Part shown: positions 25,196 to 37,200 of the stretch, piece after piece
Position numbering within the stretch: the stretch's first letter is position 1
How the letters are laid out: each line of letters opens with the position of its first letter
Assembly: GCA_025677815.1 (NCBI GenBank)
Contig: JAIXMP010000001.1
Span: forward strand, 2,046,001-2,110,000
DNA length: 64,000 bases
Source of the DNA: Phascolomyces articulosus
Taxonomy: Eukaryota > Mucoromycota > Mucoromycetes > Mucorales > Lichtheimiaceae
Direction: 5' to 3'
Made by a program: the position numbers and the translations under genes
Notes under the pieces: model-generated
The model's input: only the letters and a program-made list of their open reading frames with translations
Told to the model about the DNA's origin: nothing
Databases searched by the model: none

Positions 25196-26739
25196 TCAAT
25201 CGGTAACGCTCTCCTCTTGTCCTTGTCGTTTTCCAAGAATAGCACGTTGCCATCCTTCAGGTACACCTTCCGCACCTGAGGTGGCTTCTCCCACATACAC
25301 TTTATAATCACTTGACCATGCCATTTTGTTATTCAAACATCTTTGGATCATTTTATAAGCTTCCAGATTCGAATAAGGAACATTTGTTTTTGGGTCAAGA
25401 TATTTGGCATGCATTCCTGTAATGGGACACAAAGTTGGTTTGGTAGGTCGTGTAGGCCGTTCTGCCCAAGATGCTAATTCTGGAATCAAATCCATTCGAT
25501 CCAATTCACGATCAGTAAGACCAGTCAATGATGATCCACTCGTTGAAAGACTAGTAGCAGTAGATATGTTATTATTATTGGGTATTTGCTGCAACTGATC
25601 CTCTTCTCCCGTTTGCATAAATGAAATCAAATTACGCCCGACAGTATCACTTTGTTCTATATCACGTTTTTCTTGCCATGCCAATGCTGCTGGATCCGTA
25701 ATTTCTGTTTGTACATTATTGTGATCCTCACCCTCTGTTGAAGAAGAAGAAGATATCATGACAAGTTTACGTCGTTTAGGTCGATCTTGTGAATCTTCTG
25801 TAAATGAAGTATATCGTACAAAAGGACCCACAATACGTTTTTTATCCTTCTTTTTCATTCTCGCCCTTTTTTCTGCTTCTTTTTGTTGCCATTGTTCTAA
25901 CGAAGCCAAATTTTCACGTTCGGTAATCGCTGCCTCTGCTAAAAGTTCTTCTTGTGTGAATTGTTTGACTACAGGTCGGTCTCGTTTAGGTTGCTTTTCG
26001 CGTCTGTTTTTATATTCTCGTATTTGTTCCTCTACTTGAAGTCGATTACGTACTGTATTGGATCGTGATGATTGGCGAGTTGCATCAGTTTCTGTACGTC
26101 GTGGTCGTCTTTGTGGTGGAGGTGATTGTGTTGTTGATGTAGTGGTGGGTTTGATTTTTTTCTGAGGTTGTCTTTTGGGAATGCGAGCAGTCGTGGGTGG
26201 TGGGGGTGCTCTTCGTGCCTATATCCAAAAGTTAATTTTCTCTGCACATGCTTTTTTTTTACTCTATACTCTATTTATATATGTACCTGACGTTCTTGTT
26301 GTTCAATAGCTTTATCTTCTTGTCGACCTAATTCTTCTTGTTCACGTTCTTCATCAGACGATTCTGTGTCAAAATCAGAATCTACTGTATCTTGTACTTC
26401 GTCTTCAGCTATATAAAAATAATAATAAACACGTTTTTTATTTCATTTTTTAATGAGCACACCCAGTCCTGTATATATCCATTGAATAATTTGGATCTTG
26501 ATTATTATTGAATGGCTTACGTCGAGTATAAAATTCTTCGTCTTCACTTAATGATTCTTCAAAAAGGTCTTCCATTTCGACCTCTTGATCGAGCAACGCT
26601 CGCATACTATCATAATAAGAATAATACCTTTGTCATTAGATCCTTTTTTATCTTTTTAGTTCAGGAATATTGAGGAAAACTAATCAATTTACCGATTACC
26701 AGCATTGGCACGTCGTTCTCTTTCTTTTGCAAATGACAT
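25196..26739 (-). CDS. VPS72: YL1/Swc2 subunit of the SWR1 chromatin-remodelling complex
   Basis: Histone H2A.Z chaperone subunit of SWR1, in the nucleus. Four exons: 26739-26693, 26606-26521, 26408-26287, 26218-25196; about 425 aa. The N-terminus (FAKERERRANAGNRM) matches the YL1 start, followed by an acidic stretch with VDSDFD that in YL1/Swc2 binds H2A.Z-H2B. The middle is basic and Pro-rich. The C-terminus has the YL1_C domain: LCPITGMHAKYLDPKTNVPY, then a segment ending KVYVG. The exon 2 donor (GTAAGC at 26520) is the least certain boundary: reading through gives 20 more codons and then a stop, whereas using it restores the acidic frame. It is divergent from the HET gene across about 760 bp. 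Confidence 0.9.
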
Positions 26740-27498
26740 TAAAAAAAAGTAAATGGTACAAGTTCCGAAATTTTATCGCACCGGATTTTTATAAAAAAAA
26801 TCGTGGCACTGCTTTTTTATGCAAACTTTGTTCTTGCCTCAAACCAAATTGTTGCTTTTTTTTGCATTGATTGCTTTATATTAGTGTTTTAATATAGAAA
26901 ATTCAGTTTATTACATAGAAAAACAAAGTATTCTACAGTGACTCAGCATTTTGTGTGTATAGAATTCTTTTCTTATTTCTGGAGCAGAGTTATAAGGTTG
27001 AAGTAGAAAAGAACCTTATACACCAACAGTAACATCATCTCTCACAGTTCATATATTTGTCATTACAGTCTACCTACTATAGTACAATATATTATATTAT
27101 TAGAATAACATGGTATTTACGTTTTACGTTTGCAAAAATCAAATATCCTCCTTGCGGTGCGAACCTGTTAAATGACATAAAGCAAGTTATTTATTATAAA
27201 ATAGGAGATCTTATTTTTTCATGTAAAACATTACACAATATCCAAAAAATGTTACTTCGGCTTAGCGATTATTCATTTCTATCACTCATTCTTTCTATCG
27301 TCCTTTCTTTCCTCTTTATATTTTTGTCCTTCATTATCAACATCTTTTTCTTATTCTTCATCAAGCAAACTTTTTGAATATCGTGAAACAACATTGTATA
27401 AACAACGAAACCAAGGTAATCACCATCAAATTATTCTGTTAAGCAATATTCTTAAACTTTTTTTTTGCTCTGAAACATGAAAATTTTCAAAAAGAAAT
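26740..27498. other. Intergenic, divergent promoters
   Basis: AT-rich spacer between YL1 and the HET pseudogene. The frame at 27057-27377 is Phe/Leu/Ile-rich, lacks motifs and lies immediately upstream of the HET gene; I do not support it as a gene. Confidence 0.45.
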
Positions 27499-29272
27499 AT
27501 GTACATTACCTATTGCCGCAACCAAAGAACACTAGGCGTAGTGGATACTACACAGTATAGACGTGATGCCACTGCAGGAGAATATCGACCCACACACCTC
27601 ATTCGTGTTTCAGATTGGAAGAAAGTCCCAGGCAAACAAGTAGAAACTGGTTATTGTACTCTCTCTTTTGTTTGGGAACAATCCGGGGATGTTGTACAAA
27701 AAGAAAACGGTGAATATGACTGCATCGACAATGGAGGACATTATATGTTGAAGGATATGATATGAGCAAAGGGGACCTTACCACCATGACACTTACAGAA
27801 GAAGAAAAGTACGAGTCAAGTTTTTACCTGCCACCAGGAGCAAGGCTACTATAAAACATGTGACATACGAAGAGCTTCTTCAACAAATATGCAAAGATTT
27901 CGAAATCGAATATTTGTGGTACGATAAAATATGTATTGCCCAATCTGACGATGAAATCAAATTACGAGAAATCAAAAAAATGCATAAGATCTACGGCAAT
28001 GCATGTTATACTGTGGTAATTGTACCTGAAGTCCATATTTATGATCCAAAAGATTTTGATACTATTGACCCGGTGTATGACGACATACAAGCAAGCACAG
28101 ACGCTTGGGTTGATATTATACGAAAATCACTTTGGTGGAAACGAAGTTGGACCTTAGAAGATACAATGACATCAAAACGTATATTAGTGATTGGGACAGG
28201 TACTCAATTCTGGCAACATAGTCTTCATACATGCGACATACCTACCACAGATGATGCTTTTTCATTACGGATGCTTGGTTTTGCTAACCAACAACAAGGA
28301 GGAGGAAGTGTCAATCAAGCACTCAGCCAGGCACATTTTCGATCGAGTTCAAAGGAACATGACAAGATTTTTTCTTTGGCCAACATTTTTCCTGATTTAT
28401 TTAAAAATATGAAAATCAACTATAAAGACGATATTAATAAAACCTTGATACACTTTTATCGGACCATTGCAACACATGACCTATCCATTCTTTGTTTTGG
28501 TTCGAAACTCTTTGAAAATGGTGAGGAAATTCGTGTCAATACATTGAAGAATCATAATCTACCGTCATGGACTGGCGTTTCTGGCTTGCATCTCGATAGG
28601 CGTGTTACCACGACAACCGCATGGCTTCAATCCCAGCATTCTATCCGTGATGATATGCTTTTTCATATTTCAACCAAATATTAAAAAACACTATCTGTTG
28701 TACCGTATGATTTTGGATGCTTCTCACCGTTATCTCGCTATAAACAACAATGGGACCAACAGATTGATAAGTTTCTGAAGCAGTGGGAAGCGAAAGGTGT
28801 ATCCAATACAGTTAAAGAGGATGCTGCTTTAATAGATTTGGCAATTAAAATGATAAATGTTTCAGGCTGTTGCGCCACTCATTATTATCAACCACAAGAT
28901 GCTCCCATCATGCAAGCAAAACCACTCTCATTGACTGAAGATTGTGGCGAATGCATCATTTTGCCTATTTTGCTCAAACCCTATAGTTTACTTCTTAAGA
29001 AGGTAGAGGAATTATCATTATTACGTCGTCATGTTCGTTATACACATGACTATTTCCTCCCTGTTATTAAAAAATGTGTGGATGCTGCAAACGGCACAAA
29101 AGAACGATACAAGGCCATTGGTATTTATTATCTTGGGAGTACGTTCTACAAGGATCTTATTTCGGATGATCCAGATGAAATTTTAAGCTCAATTTTTGGA
29201 GATGATGTTCGCGCCTTTTTACGGTGTCATCCTCCTAACGATGGTCTTCTTTTTACCAATACTTTATTTTAA
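27499..29272 (+). pseudogene. HET-domain (heterokaryon-incompatibility-like) gene, disrupted
   Basis: Three long same-strand blocks read as one protein of about 590 codons. Block 1 (27499-27765) has the HET start THLIRVSDWKK and TGYCTLSFVW. Block 2 (about 27842-28684) has IEYLWYDKICIAQ, then EIKKMHKIYGNACYTVVIVPE and WWKRSWTLEDTM, all classic HET-domain landmarks. Block 3 (28685-29272) continues in the same frame as block 2. Breaks: the 5-bp ATATG is present twice in tandem (27755-27764), shifting the frame into a TGA. A second shift is needed near 27840. A single in-frame TAA stands at 28682-28684. No GT-AG intron rescues all of these. HET domains control non-self recognition in Ascomycota; in this lineage their role is not established. 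A working allele may exist in other isolates. Confidence 0.75.
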
Positions 29273-30422
29273 TATAGCATAATACTATAGAGTTTTAAAG
29301 GAACCGCTATTTTTTTTTATATAGACTAACAATTCATCTCCTGCCTTTCTCTGGTGCTATTTATTATTATTATTATTATTACATACGTATAAATAATTTT
29401 TCTTTGCCATTATTTATCCTATTGTTTTTATGATAGTAATAAAACTTCTTATAATTTGTTGGCTAACTTTTTTCAAATATATATAGATATTAGATACATG
29501 ATGTTGTATGTAATAAGAGATGATAGAATAAAATGTAAAAATAGAATATGTAAAATAGAATATTATATGTATTAGCAGCGTATGGGATTAAATACTATTA
29601 AAGTAACCTTTTACTTTTATATACTCAATCAGACAATCCACGAACCTATAAACAAATCAAATGTTTGCTACTTGTTACTTAATTATCTAATCTGCACTTA
29701 TTCACTGTCATTATCTTTTTGTCTTCTTTGATAGTATAACAGAAGGTAATAATATGTTTATTAAGATATTTACATTTGTTTGCTTTTAAATAATAATAAT
29801 AAAAAAACTCTATTGGATGATAAACTCTTTTGCTTCACTATGGACATCTTCATTTACCATTAATATTATTAGCACGCATAAACGTATACTGTGAACAAAT
29901 TAAAAGAATACATTAGCATCCTTTTTTATGATATGAATATTGGTATGATGGCGTGCTTCTTCCAAGAGGATTGTTTTTATTTTAGAATCATAGCTAAGTT
30001 AATTCTACTTTTTAAAATATGAAGTTTTTTTTTTCATTTTCTGCATATTTTATAAAATATCTACGTATACAATATAAACAAGGAAAATCCTGACATTATC
30101 ACTCATCCATGAAGGACTAAGAATGATTTGTAGGATTTGGTTCATCATTGACAATGGATATAAAAATGAATATTTATATAAAGTTATACGGGTGGTATAT
30201 ATATAACAATAACTTCTTGTCTAGTGGAGAGGTTTTTAGATTACAAACAATATTCATATATATATATATATTGACTTTTTTGCGTATGTGGACTAAATAA
30301 AATGACCACTTTATGAATAAGACTACCTTTTTCTTTTGAAATAAAGGATTATGAATGAGGCGACTAATGTTGCTTAAAGAATACGTAATAATTTCCTGAT
30401 TTATTTTGACATTTCATTTATG
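29273..30422. other. Intergenic, no gene found
   Basis: AT-rich 3' flanks of the HET pseudogene and ALDH D, with short TAT and TA microsatellites (for example near 29362-29380 and 30257-30270). No gene seen. Confidence 0.5.
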
Positions 30423-32774
30423 TTAAACTGGATTGCCTGCATTGATTTTGATAGACTTGATTTGAATATAATCCATTAACGCGTATTCGCTACATTCTCT
30501 ACCAAAACCACTTTGTTTATAACCACCAAAAGGAATAGGAGAATCAATGGTCATAAAGCAATTGACCCCTATAAGTAGTTGTACATCTTCCATTAGTATA
30601 TAATGAACTCCAATGTGTCACAAAAAGTATATAGTTTATGTTGATCGATAAAAAAAAATAGTACTGAAACTTACAAACTTGCCCAGCTTCTAAAGCTTTT
30701 GAAACAGTAAGTGCTCGTGTTACATTTGCTGTAAACACGCCTGCTGCAAGACCATAGGTCGTATCATTGGCTTTAAAAATTACGTCATTTTCATCTCTGA
30801 ATTTGGCAACACAAATGACAGGACCAAAGATTTCCTCTTGCATGATACGCATATTTTCGGTGACATCTAAAAGTAGTGTTATATATTATGAGTATACAAG
30901 TATCAGTCTACATGTAAGAAATGGAAATAATGATGCAGTTATGACTATCCTCTCCCATCATCATCATCATCATCATCATCCTCGTCATCACCTTGGGCAT
31001 AAAACTATGCATTTTTTATCTTAATAATATATACCTGTAAAGATTGTAGGTTCAATATAATAACCTTCTCGATTGATAGAATTGCCACCTAAATAACACG
31101 TAGCACCTTCTTTTTTACCAATATCAATGTAGTCCATGACACGTTTGAATTGTGTTTCAGAAACTTGAGGACCTTGAAAAGTATCTTGTTCAAATGGACA
31201 TCCTATTTTTTTAGACAAAACCAACGTCTTCAACTTTTCTATGAATTGATCATAGATGCCTTCCTGAACATAAACACGAGAACCAGCGCAACATGCTTGA
31301 CCAGAGATAGAATAACCTCCTGTATGGACCCAAGTGACAGCCTCATCCAAATTTTCAACATCATCAAAAATGATTACAGGGGATTTGCCACCCAATTCTA
31401 GTGTTACTTTTTTCAAATTACTTTCAGCAGCACCTTTCATAATAAGACGTCCTGTGGCGACAGAACCAGTGAATGAGATTTTTCCAATTTTCTTATGATG
31501 AGACATGGCTTCACCTGCCGTATGACCATAGCCACTAATAATATTGATAACGCCAGGAGCTGATGATTTATATAAAGAGAGATAAGAAAAAGTATTTGAG
31601 TAAAAAAAAATGTGCATTTTTTGATTGTTTAACTTTATGAAAAGAGAGAGAAATGATTATGAACTTATGTATTTCTTAATAATATAGATGGCTAGTAATA
31701 ATATAACTTACGAAATCCAGCTTCTCGGACTAATGCTGCAATCTTCAAAGCTGCTAATGGAGCAAATTCTGAAGTTTTAATCACAACGGTATTGCCAACG
31801 CATAATGCAGGAGCAATTTTATAGGTAATCATCAATGTCTATAGTTGTAGATAATGTATTATTATGACTAGTGGAAATTACTCTCCATATAAATAAGCAT
31901 GGTATAGCACCAAGTAATATAAAAAGATGTATGTAGAAAGAGATTTATAAGAATCAAATGTTCATGTTGTTATTTAATCTTACCGAGACATTCCACGCAA
32001 TGATACCGGCGCAAACACCAATAGGTTCATGAATAGTATATGATAATTTTCCATTTGTTTGAATCACTTTTCCATGATTTTTATCACAAAAACCAGAAAA
32101 GTACCGCCTACATTACCATCTCAAATAAGATGTTTTTCTGTATATTTTATCTTGATCCTTTTTTAATAAATATATACTTACAATTGATTAATAGAATGAG
32201 GAGCATCAAAGTTTCGAACACCCATAATTGCTTTCCCACTATCCAACGATTCAAGATGAGCAATCTCATCTGTATCCCGTTCTATCAAATCAGCCAACTT
32301 GTTCAAGAGCCTTGAACGCTCGCGAGGATGACTTGATTTCCATCCATGATGGAAAGCCTTTTCCGCTGCATCCACAGCCATATCAACTTGCTTTGCTTCG
32401 GCTTTTAATTTGTCGTAGCAGTTATTATCGATATAACATACATTCAGATATTGGCGAAATTATACTACTCATAACAAGTAAAGAAAAAGTTAAAAGGATT
32501 CTATATTTATACCTGCTTGAACTGTAGCCAACAGTTTTCCAGTTGCAGGATTTGTAGTATCAATTGTATTTTCGCCAGCAACAAATTCATTGTTGATAAA
32601 TAAACCCGTGTTTACTAAATAAATTTGATTATGCGATACACATTTAATATAAATATAGTTTTGGAAAGTATAAGTTTGGTTTCCTTATTATTTTTCTTAC
32701 TACATACCAGTAAATTTATATCCATCAGGTGCTACTACTTCGGTTAAGAATTGTTGTTCGTCACTAAGTGTCAT
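30423..32774 (-). CDS. Aldehyde dehydrogenase paralog D, divergent
   Basis: Complete ALDH, about 500 aa. Eight exons: 32774-32708, 32614-32513, 32401-32182, 32107-31984, 31838-31712, 31559-31035, 30866-30675, 30568-30423. All joins keep the frame. Catalytic residues are present: VVIKTSE (Lys), LELGGKSP (Glu about 268), GQACCAG (Cys about 303) and QEEIFGPV. Unlike B and C, the usual IIPWNxP is IIAWNVS and the following LAWK is ITYK; the oxyanion Asn is kept, but two Pro and one Trp are lost, which may alter the substrate or cofactor pocket. The 525-nt exon 6 equals exons 6, 7 and 8 of paralog B fused (263+13+249), so both microexon introns were lost exactly. It ends NAGNPV, with no targeting signal. 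TATA-like element 70-77 bp upstream. Confidence 0.95.
30956..30980 (+). repeat. CAT trinucleotide microsatellite in ALDH D intron
   Basis: About eight CAT units in intron 6 of ALDH D. Simple repeat, seen directly. Confidence 0.9.
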
Positions 32775-33415
32775 TGTAGTGTGTTTTTTTAATAAGAGAA
32801 GAAAGAAAAAAAAGATACCTATTGATTAATTCATTTCGTTGAACTTATAAATGATGTCTCTCTTAGTGATTTAAACTACTAGTTGTATTTTTTTTTCTGG
32901 GAAAGAGTTAAACGCATCAGAGTAGGAGTGCATCAAAGTAAATATGGGAGTGATAAAAAGAGAAAGTTTATCCAAATGGTTCGAGGAATGGAAAAAAAAA
33001 ATAGGAGCATAGTTTTTCCCATCCTTCATCTTTATTGAACTACAAAAAACCAAGTAATCACTCTTTCATGTTGAAAATACAGGAGACAGATCCAAATTTG
33101 AGGGACTTTCTGTTTATACATACCTTTTTTTTACCCATAAAAACCTGTATGTATACATGTATTATAATATGTTCTTTAGTATGTTCAGCTTCTTTATTAA
33201 AATATAGTAGTTCGTAAGAACACATATTTTATATTCATATGCTTTAAAAAGAGGACGGAGGAGAGAATATATACAAAATAAAAACTGAAGATGCTAGGGC
33301 AGTGGTAAATGGAGGAGAAAGATGGTTTCTTTAAGGTATTATAGTTTTGTCTTCTTTTCATTTGTATGGACAAATATACAGAAAAGTATGTGCGTCTAGA
33401 AACCTAAAATGCTGT
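32775..33415. other. Intergenic between ALDH D and MSH1
   Basis: Promoter of ALDH D and 3' flank of MSH1. AT-rich; no gene recognised. Confidence 0.5.
32844..32851 (-). promoter_or_regulatory. TATA-like element of ALDH D
   Basis: The minus strand reads TTTATAAG, 70-77 bp upstream of the ATG at 32774. Function is inferred from the shared position in the paralogs. Confidence 0.35.
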
Positions 33416-36400
33416 TTATTTATTGGTCTCTTTTGTTGAATGGTTAAATGCTTCCCAAACATCTTTCGCAGTAGTAATAACCTCTGATGGTAACCCTAAA
33501 TATAAAAGGGTTCAAAAAAAAAAAAGAAAAGAAAGTAAGTTTCTGTAGTGAGTCACCTTTGTGTATATGTCATTTTGTAGGCAGGGGAGCAGGAGGTATA
33601 ATAATGCTCATTTCTCTCCTCTCTCCAACTCCATTTTTTTTTCTGTTACCTGCTAATTGAGCAACTTTGAGGCCGTGGGATTGACGACAGACACCAGGTT
33701 GAATTTTGTGTAAGAATACAAAATTTCCTCTGCTATCTTCTGCGAGATCTGTTTTATAAAGCTGAATGGTAGACAAGGATTGTTTTTGTTGTACCATATC
33801 GGATAATTCATGATAATGGGTAGCAAATAATAAACGAGGCTTTGTACGCGTATGAAGATAAGACAAAATGGCGTAAGCCAATGAAATACCATCGGTGGTG
33901 GCTGTACCACGGCCTACTTCATCCATAATCACCAAAGAACGTTGAGTAGCATACTTTAAAATATTAGCTGTTTCTATCATTTCTACCATAAATGTAGACA
34001 AGTCTTGTGCGAGATCATCCGCTGTACCAATTCGACTCATGATACGATCGGCAACACCAATTGTTGCCTCTTGTGCTGGAACAAATGAACCCATATGGGC
34101 CAAAATCATTATAATTGCATTTTGTCGTAAAAAAGTACTCTATTCCAAAAAATGAACATCAGTTTGCTTATATTAACAAAGTAAATAAATGGAGAGGTAG
34201 TAAATATTTACCTTTCCTCCCATGTTAGGCCCTGTCAGTAGCCAACTTCGAAGATCGTTTCCACCCAAAATACAATCATTCTTGACAAATGCCCGTCCTT
34301 TTTGTGCTAAATTTGCTTCTACCACAGGATGTCGTCCACCATAAATATGCATAGGATCACAGCCATTCCCTTGCTCCTCCTTGATACTGTTGTCGATCTG
34401 CGTCATGGTTGGACGTACATATTTGTATCGACGTGCCATCCAAGCAAAAGAACAAAATACGTCTAATTGGGCAAGTAAAGCACTAGCTGCAATGATCGAT
34501 GTAGAATCCATTAAAACACGCTCTACCGTCTTGTCCCATATTTTATTCTCCAGTTCGTTTATATTCGCATGTGTATTTTGTATGTCAATCGATAAATGGG
34601 TCCATTCGGGTAATTGGTAACGATGTTTTAACTTTGTCTTTTGAACCAAGGTTGCTTGAGGATATTGGAGTAATAGCTTATTGGATTGGGTTGCATTTAT
34701 TTCTACCACATGTTTGTAAAGTGAATTGTTCGCTAATAGAATTACTGAGGTTCCACCAATGGAACGTAATGATTCTTGTAGATAGTCTCTTTTTTGATAA
34801 AGGCCATTGATCTTTTGATGTAAATGATGGAGCTGTGGATCAAAATCGGATCGGATAAATCCGAAACTATATTCTTTGGCATCATCAGACATAATGCGTT
34901 CGTGATCAATTACTGACCCAATATAATCTGCCAAAGGTTGATGTGGATCCAATCGGTTGATTAAGTCTTCCATGGCTTTTTTAACTGTTGGTGACGCTGA
35001 GGATAGTTGTCGAGCGAATGAGGATATAAGATTTCCTTTTAATAACTCTTTAGTCATCTTGATAACGTTCAATGTAGACCATATTTCAAGTAGATCCAAA
35101 TGTTGTCCACGACCCAATGCTAATCGTTGCATGGCCCGCTGTGCGTCTGCACTCTCTCGTAAAATCGCCCGTACATCATCTAAGATAAAATTGTGATCTG
35201 CCACAAGAAAATCAACAATATCATGCCGCTGTTGTATAATATGAATGGAAGAAGAAGGGGCTAATAGCCATTGTGCCAGTTGTCGTGATCCAGCATTGGT
35301 CACTGTGTAATTAATACAACTTAATAAACTATTTGTCTTGCCACCTTCTCGTAAACTTTTCACCAATTCTAATGAAGACACAGTTGCACTATCAATTTGT
35401 AATGTTTCATCGACACGAACACGAATAGGTTTGAGGAGTCGAGGTTTGCCGTGTGGATGAGTATCATGGATATAATCCAATAATGCACTGCTCGCTGCTA
35501 ATTCATGTTTATTCAATACCATATCCTCATCATCCTTTGTTGTAGTTGTTGCTATGTTTTCTGTACTAAACAGGGTCTCCATCTTTTGTCGGCCTGCGTC
35601 CGAATTGAAATGATCTTGTGGCATATATGTGATGGAGATACCAGGATGACTAGAAAGTATGCGTGTCATGGAGTGGCTAAAATTGTTTTGTTCTAGATGA
35701 CTATCTTGTTCCTCTATCAATGTTTTGAATGATTCTGGCAAAATAATTTCACGCGGTCGAATACGTGCAATATCATCCTTTAATTCATTTAATTTTGAAG
35801 ATTGGATCATAAATTCGCCGATGGATATATCTATCCATGCCAACCCTAGTTTATCTGCTGATGCTGTCGTTGTTATTGGTGACGATGATGATAAGGATGT
35901 ATCAGGTAAAATAGCCAAAAGATAATTGTATGCATGCGAATCCAAAAACCGTTCTTCAATGACAGTACCCGGTGTAATGACGCGTGTAATATGTCGTTTT
36001 ATCCCAATAATGGAATCATCTCCTTCACGTTTGACAGGGGTATACTGTTCACATAATGCAACGCGACAACCAAGTCGATTGACAAGAATATCCAGGTACC
36101 GATCCAGTGCACGTGAAGGAAATCCTGCAAAGTCAACAGTGATCCCTGTTGTCATTTCTTTTCGTGTCAATTTGAGATCCAACTCTGAAGCATAATGTGT
36201 TGCATGCGATTCATATAACTTTTTTTTTTTTTTTTTTGGTAAATAAAAGATCTTTCTTAGTTACCATGTTCATCCTTCTCTCTCTCTCTCTCTCTCTCTT
36301 CTCATATTTATAAAGCTGTTATTACCTCATAAAAGTCACCCACTTGTACCAACAAAACACAGTCTGGATGTTTTTCTGTATATTTTCTAACTGTATCCAA

Positions 36401-36706
36401 AACAACAGATCCTGTGGATTCGGATTTCGGTTCTAGATTTACTTTATTTTCAACTTTGGATTCATTTTCATTTTTTTGCGATGATTTCTTTCGTGGTGTC
36501 TTTTTTGACGCGTCCGCGTGGTTGGTTTTTGTGGCTGTTGTTGTTAAAATAGGCGCAGTAATAGGTTCAGCTTTTCCAAAAACGTCGTCCATATTTCCTC
36601 TTGTCACTCGCTTTGAAACACATGGTGTAACTGAAATGGTTCGTTTGGATAATGTCGTCCAAGGAATAAATAAAAAACGACGACGGTATGATACAAGACG
36701 AAACAT
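33416..36706 (-). CDS. MSH1: Mitochondrial DNA mismatch-repair ATPase MSH1 (MutS homolog)
   Basis: MutS-family protein that maintains mitochondrial DNA. Exons: 36706-36326, 36218-34212, 34139-33650, 33495-33416; about 985 aa, near yeast Msh1 (959). The first 30 residues (MFRLVSYRRRFLFIPWTTLSKR) are basic with no acidic residue, as in a mitochondrial presequence. MutS domain I follows: LLVQVGDFYELYESHA, carrying the mismatch-reading Phe-x-Glu (FYE). The ATPase has GPNMGGKS (about 790-797, the Lys/Ser pair split by an intron) and VIMDEVGRGT (about 866-875), then ATHYHEL. It lacks the GIY-YIG domain of plant MSH1. Intron 1 is odd: its acceptor is preceded by 18 A (coding strand) and a GA repeat instead of a pyrimidine tract, yet the protein join is exactly as expected. 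Confidence 0.95.
36277..36299 (+). repeat. TC dinucleotide microsatellite in MSH1 intron 1
   Basis: About eleven TC units on the plus strand, GA on the coding strand, inside the 107-bp intron 1. Seen directly. Confidence 0.9.
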
Positions 36707-37200
36707 GACATTACCGAAAAGAAGGTTTTTTTTCTGTATTACTATAAACTCTTCTTTTTAAGGTTTTGTCGGAGGAGATTTCAAATAAGTAAAAATAAAG
36801 AAACAATGGATGGCAACACAAAAGCATAATTTATCAAATTCTTATTTTGGATTTGAAGAGAAACTTTATATAAAAAATACATTTATTTTCTCTCTTTTAT
36901 TTTATACAAGAAGAAAAAAAATATAGTCAAAGGAGGAGGGGGAACGTCTTTCTTTTTTATACACACAAATTGAAATTGGGGGAAGGAAGGGGAGAAATTT
37001 ATATATTAATAAAGAGAGAAGAAAAGAAATATAAAATGATAATCAAATAAGAAAAAAGAGGGGTGTTTTTTTCATGATAATAATAATAATAAGAAGAAGA
37101 AGAATAAGAATAATATATAATAATAAAATGATAATGATGATGAAAAATAATGAATGATAATATTTATGTCTTTTTTTTGCCACTGATGATATTTTCTTTT
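36707..37200. other. Intergenic between MSH1 and DOT1
   Basis: AT-rich with GA-rich and TAA repeat stretches; 5' flank of MSH1 and 3' flank of DOT1. No gene seen. Confidence 0.5.

Noticed and set aside
27057..27377. 106-codon plus-strand frame before the HET pseudogene
   Set aside because: Hydrophobic low-complexity end, no motif, and it sits in the expected promoter; kept out of the gene list.
30767..31024. Plus-strand frame ending in a His run opposite ALDH D
   Set aside because: It is the antisense of an ALDH exon plus the CAT microsatellite of the intron.
34173..34211. Extension of the MSH1 central exon past GPNMGGK
   Set aside because: The continuation is intronic (GTAAATATTT donor); the Walker A Ser and the following segment are supplied by the exon starting at 34139.
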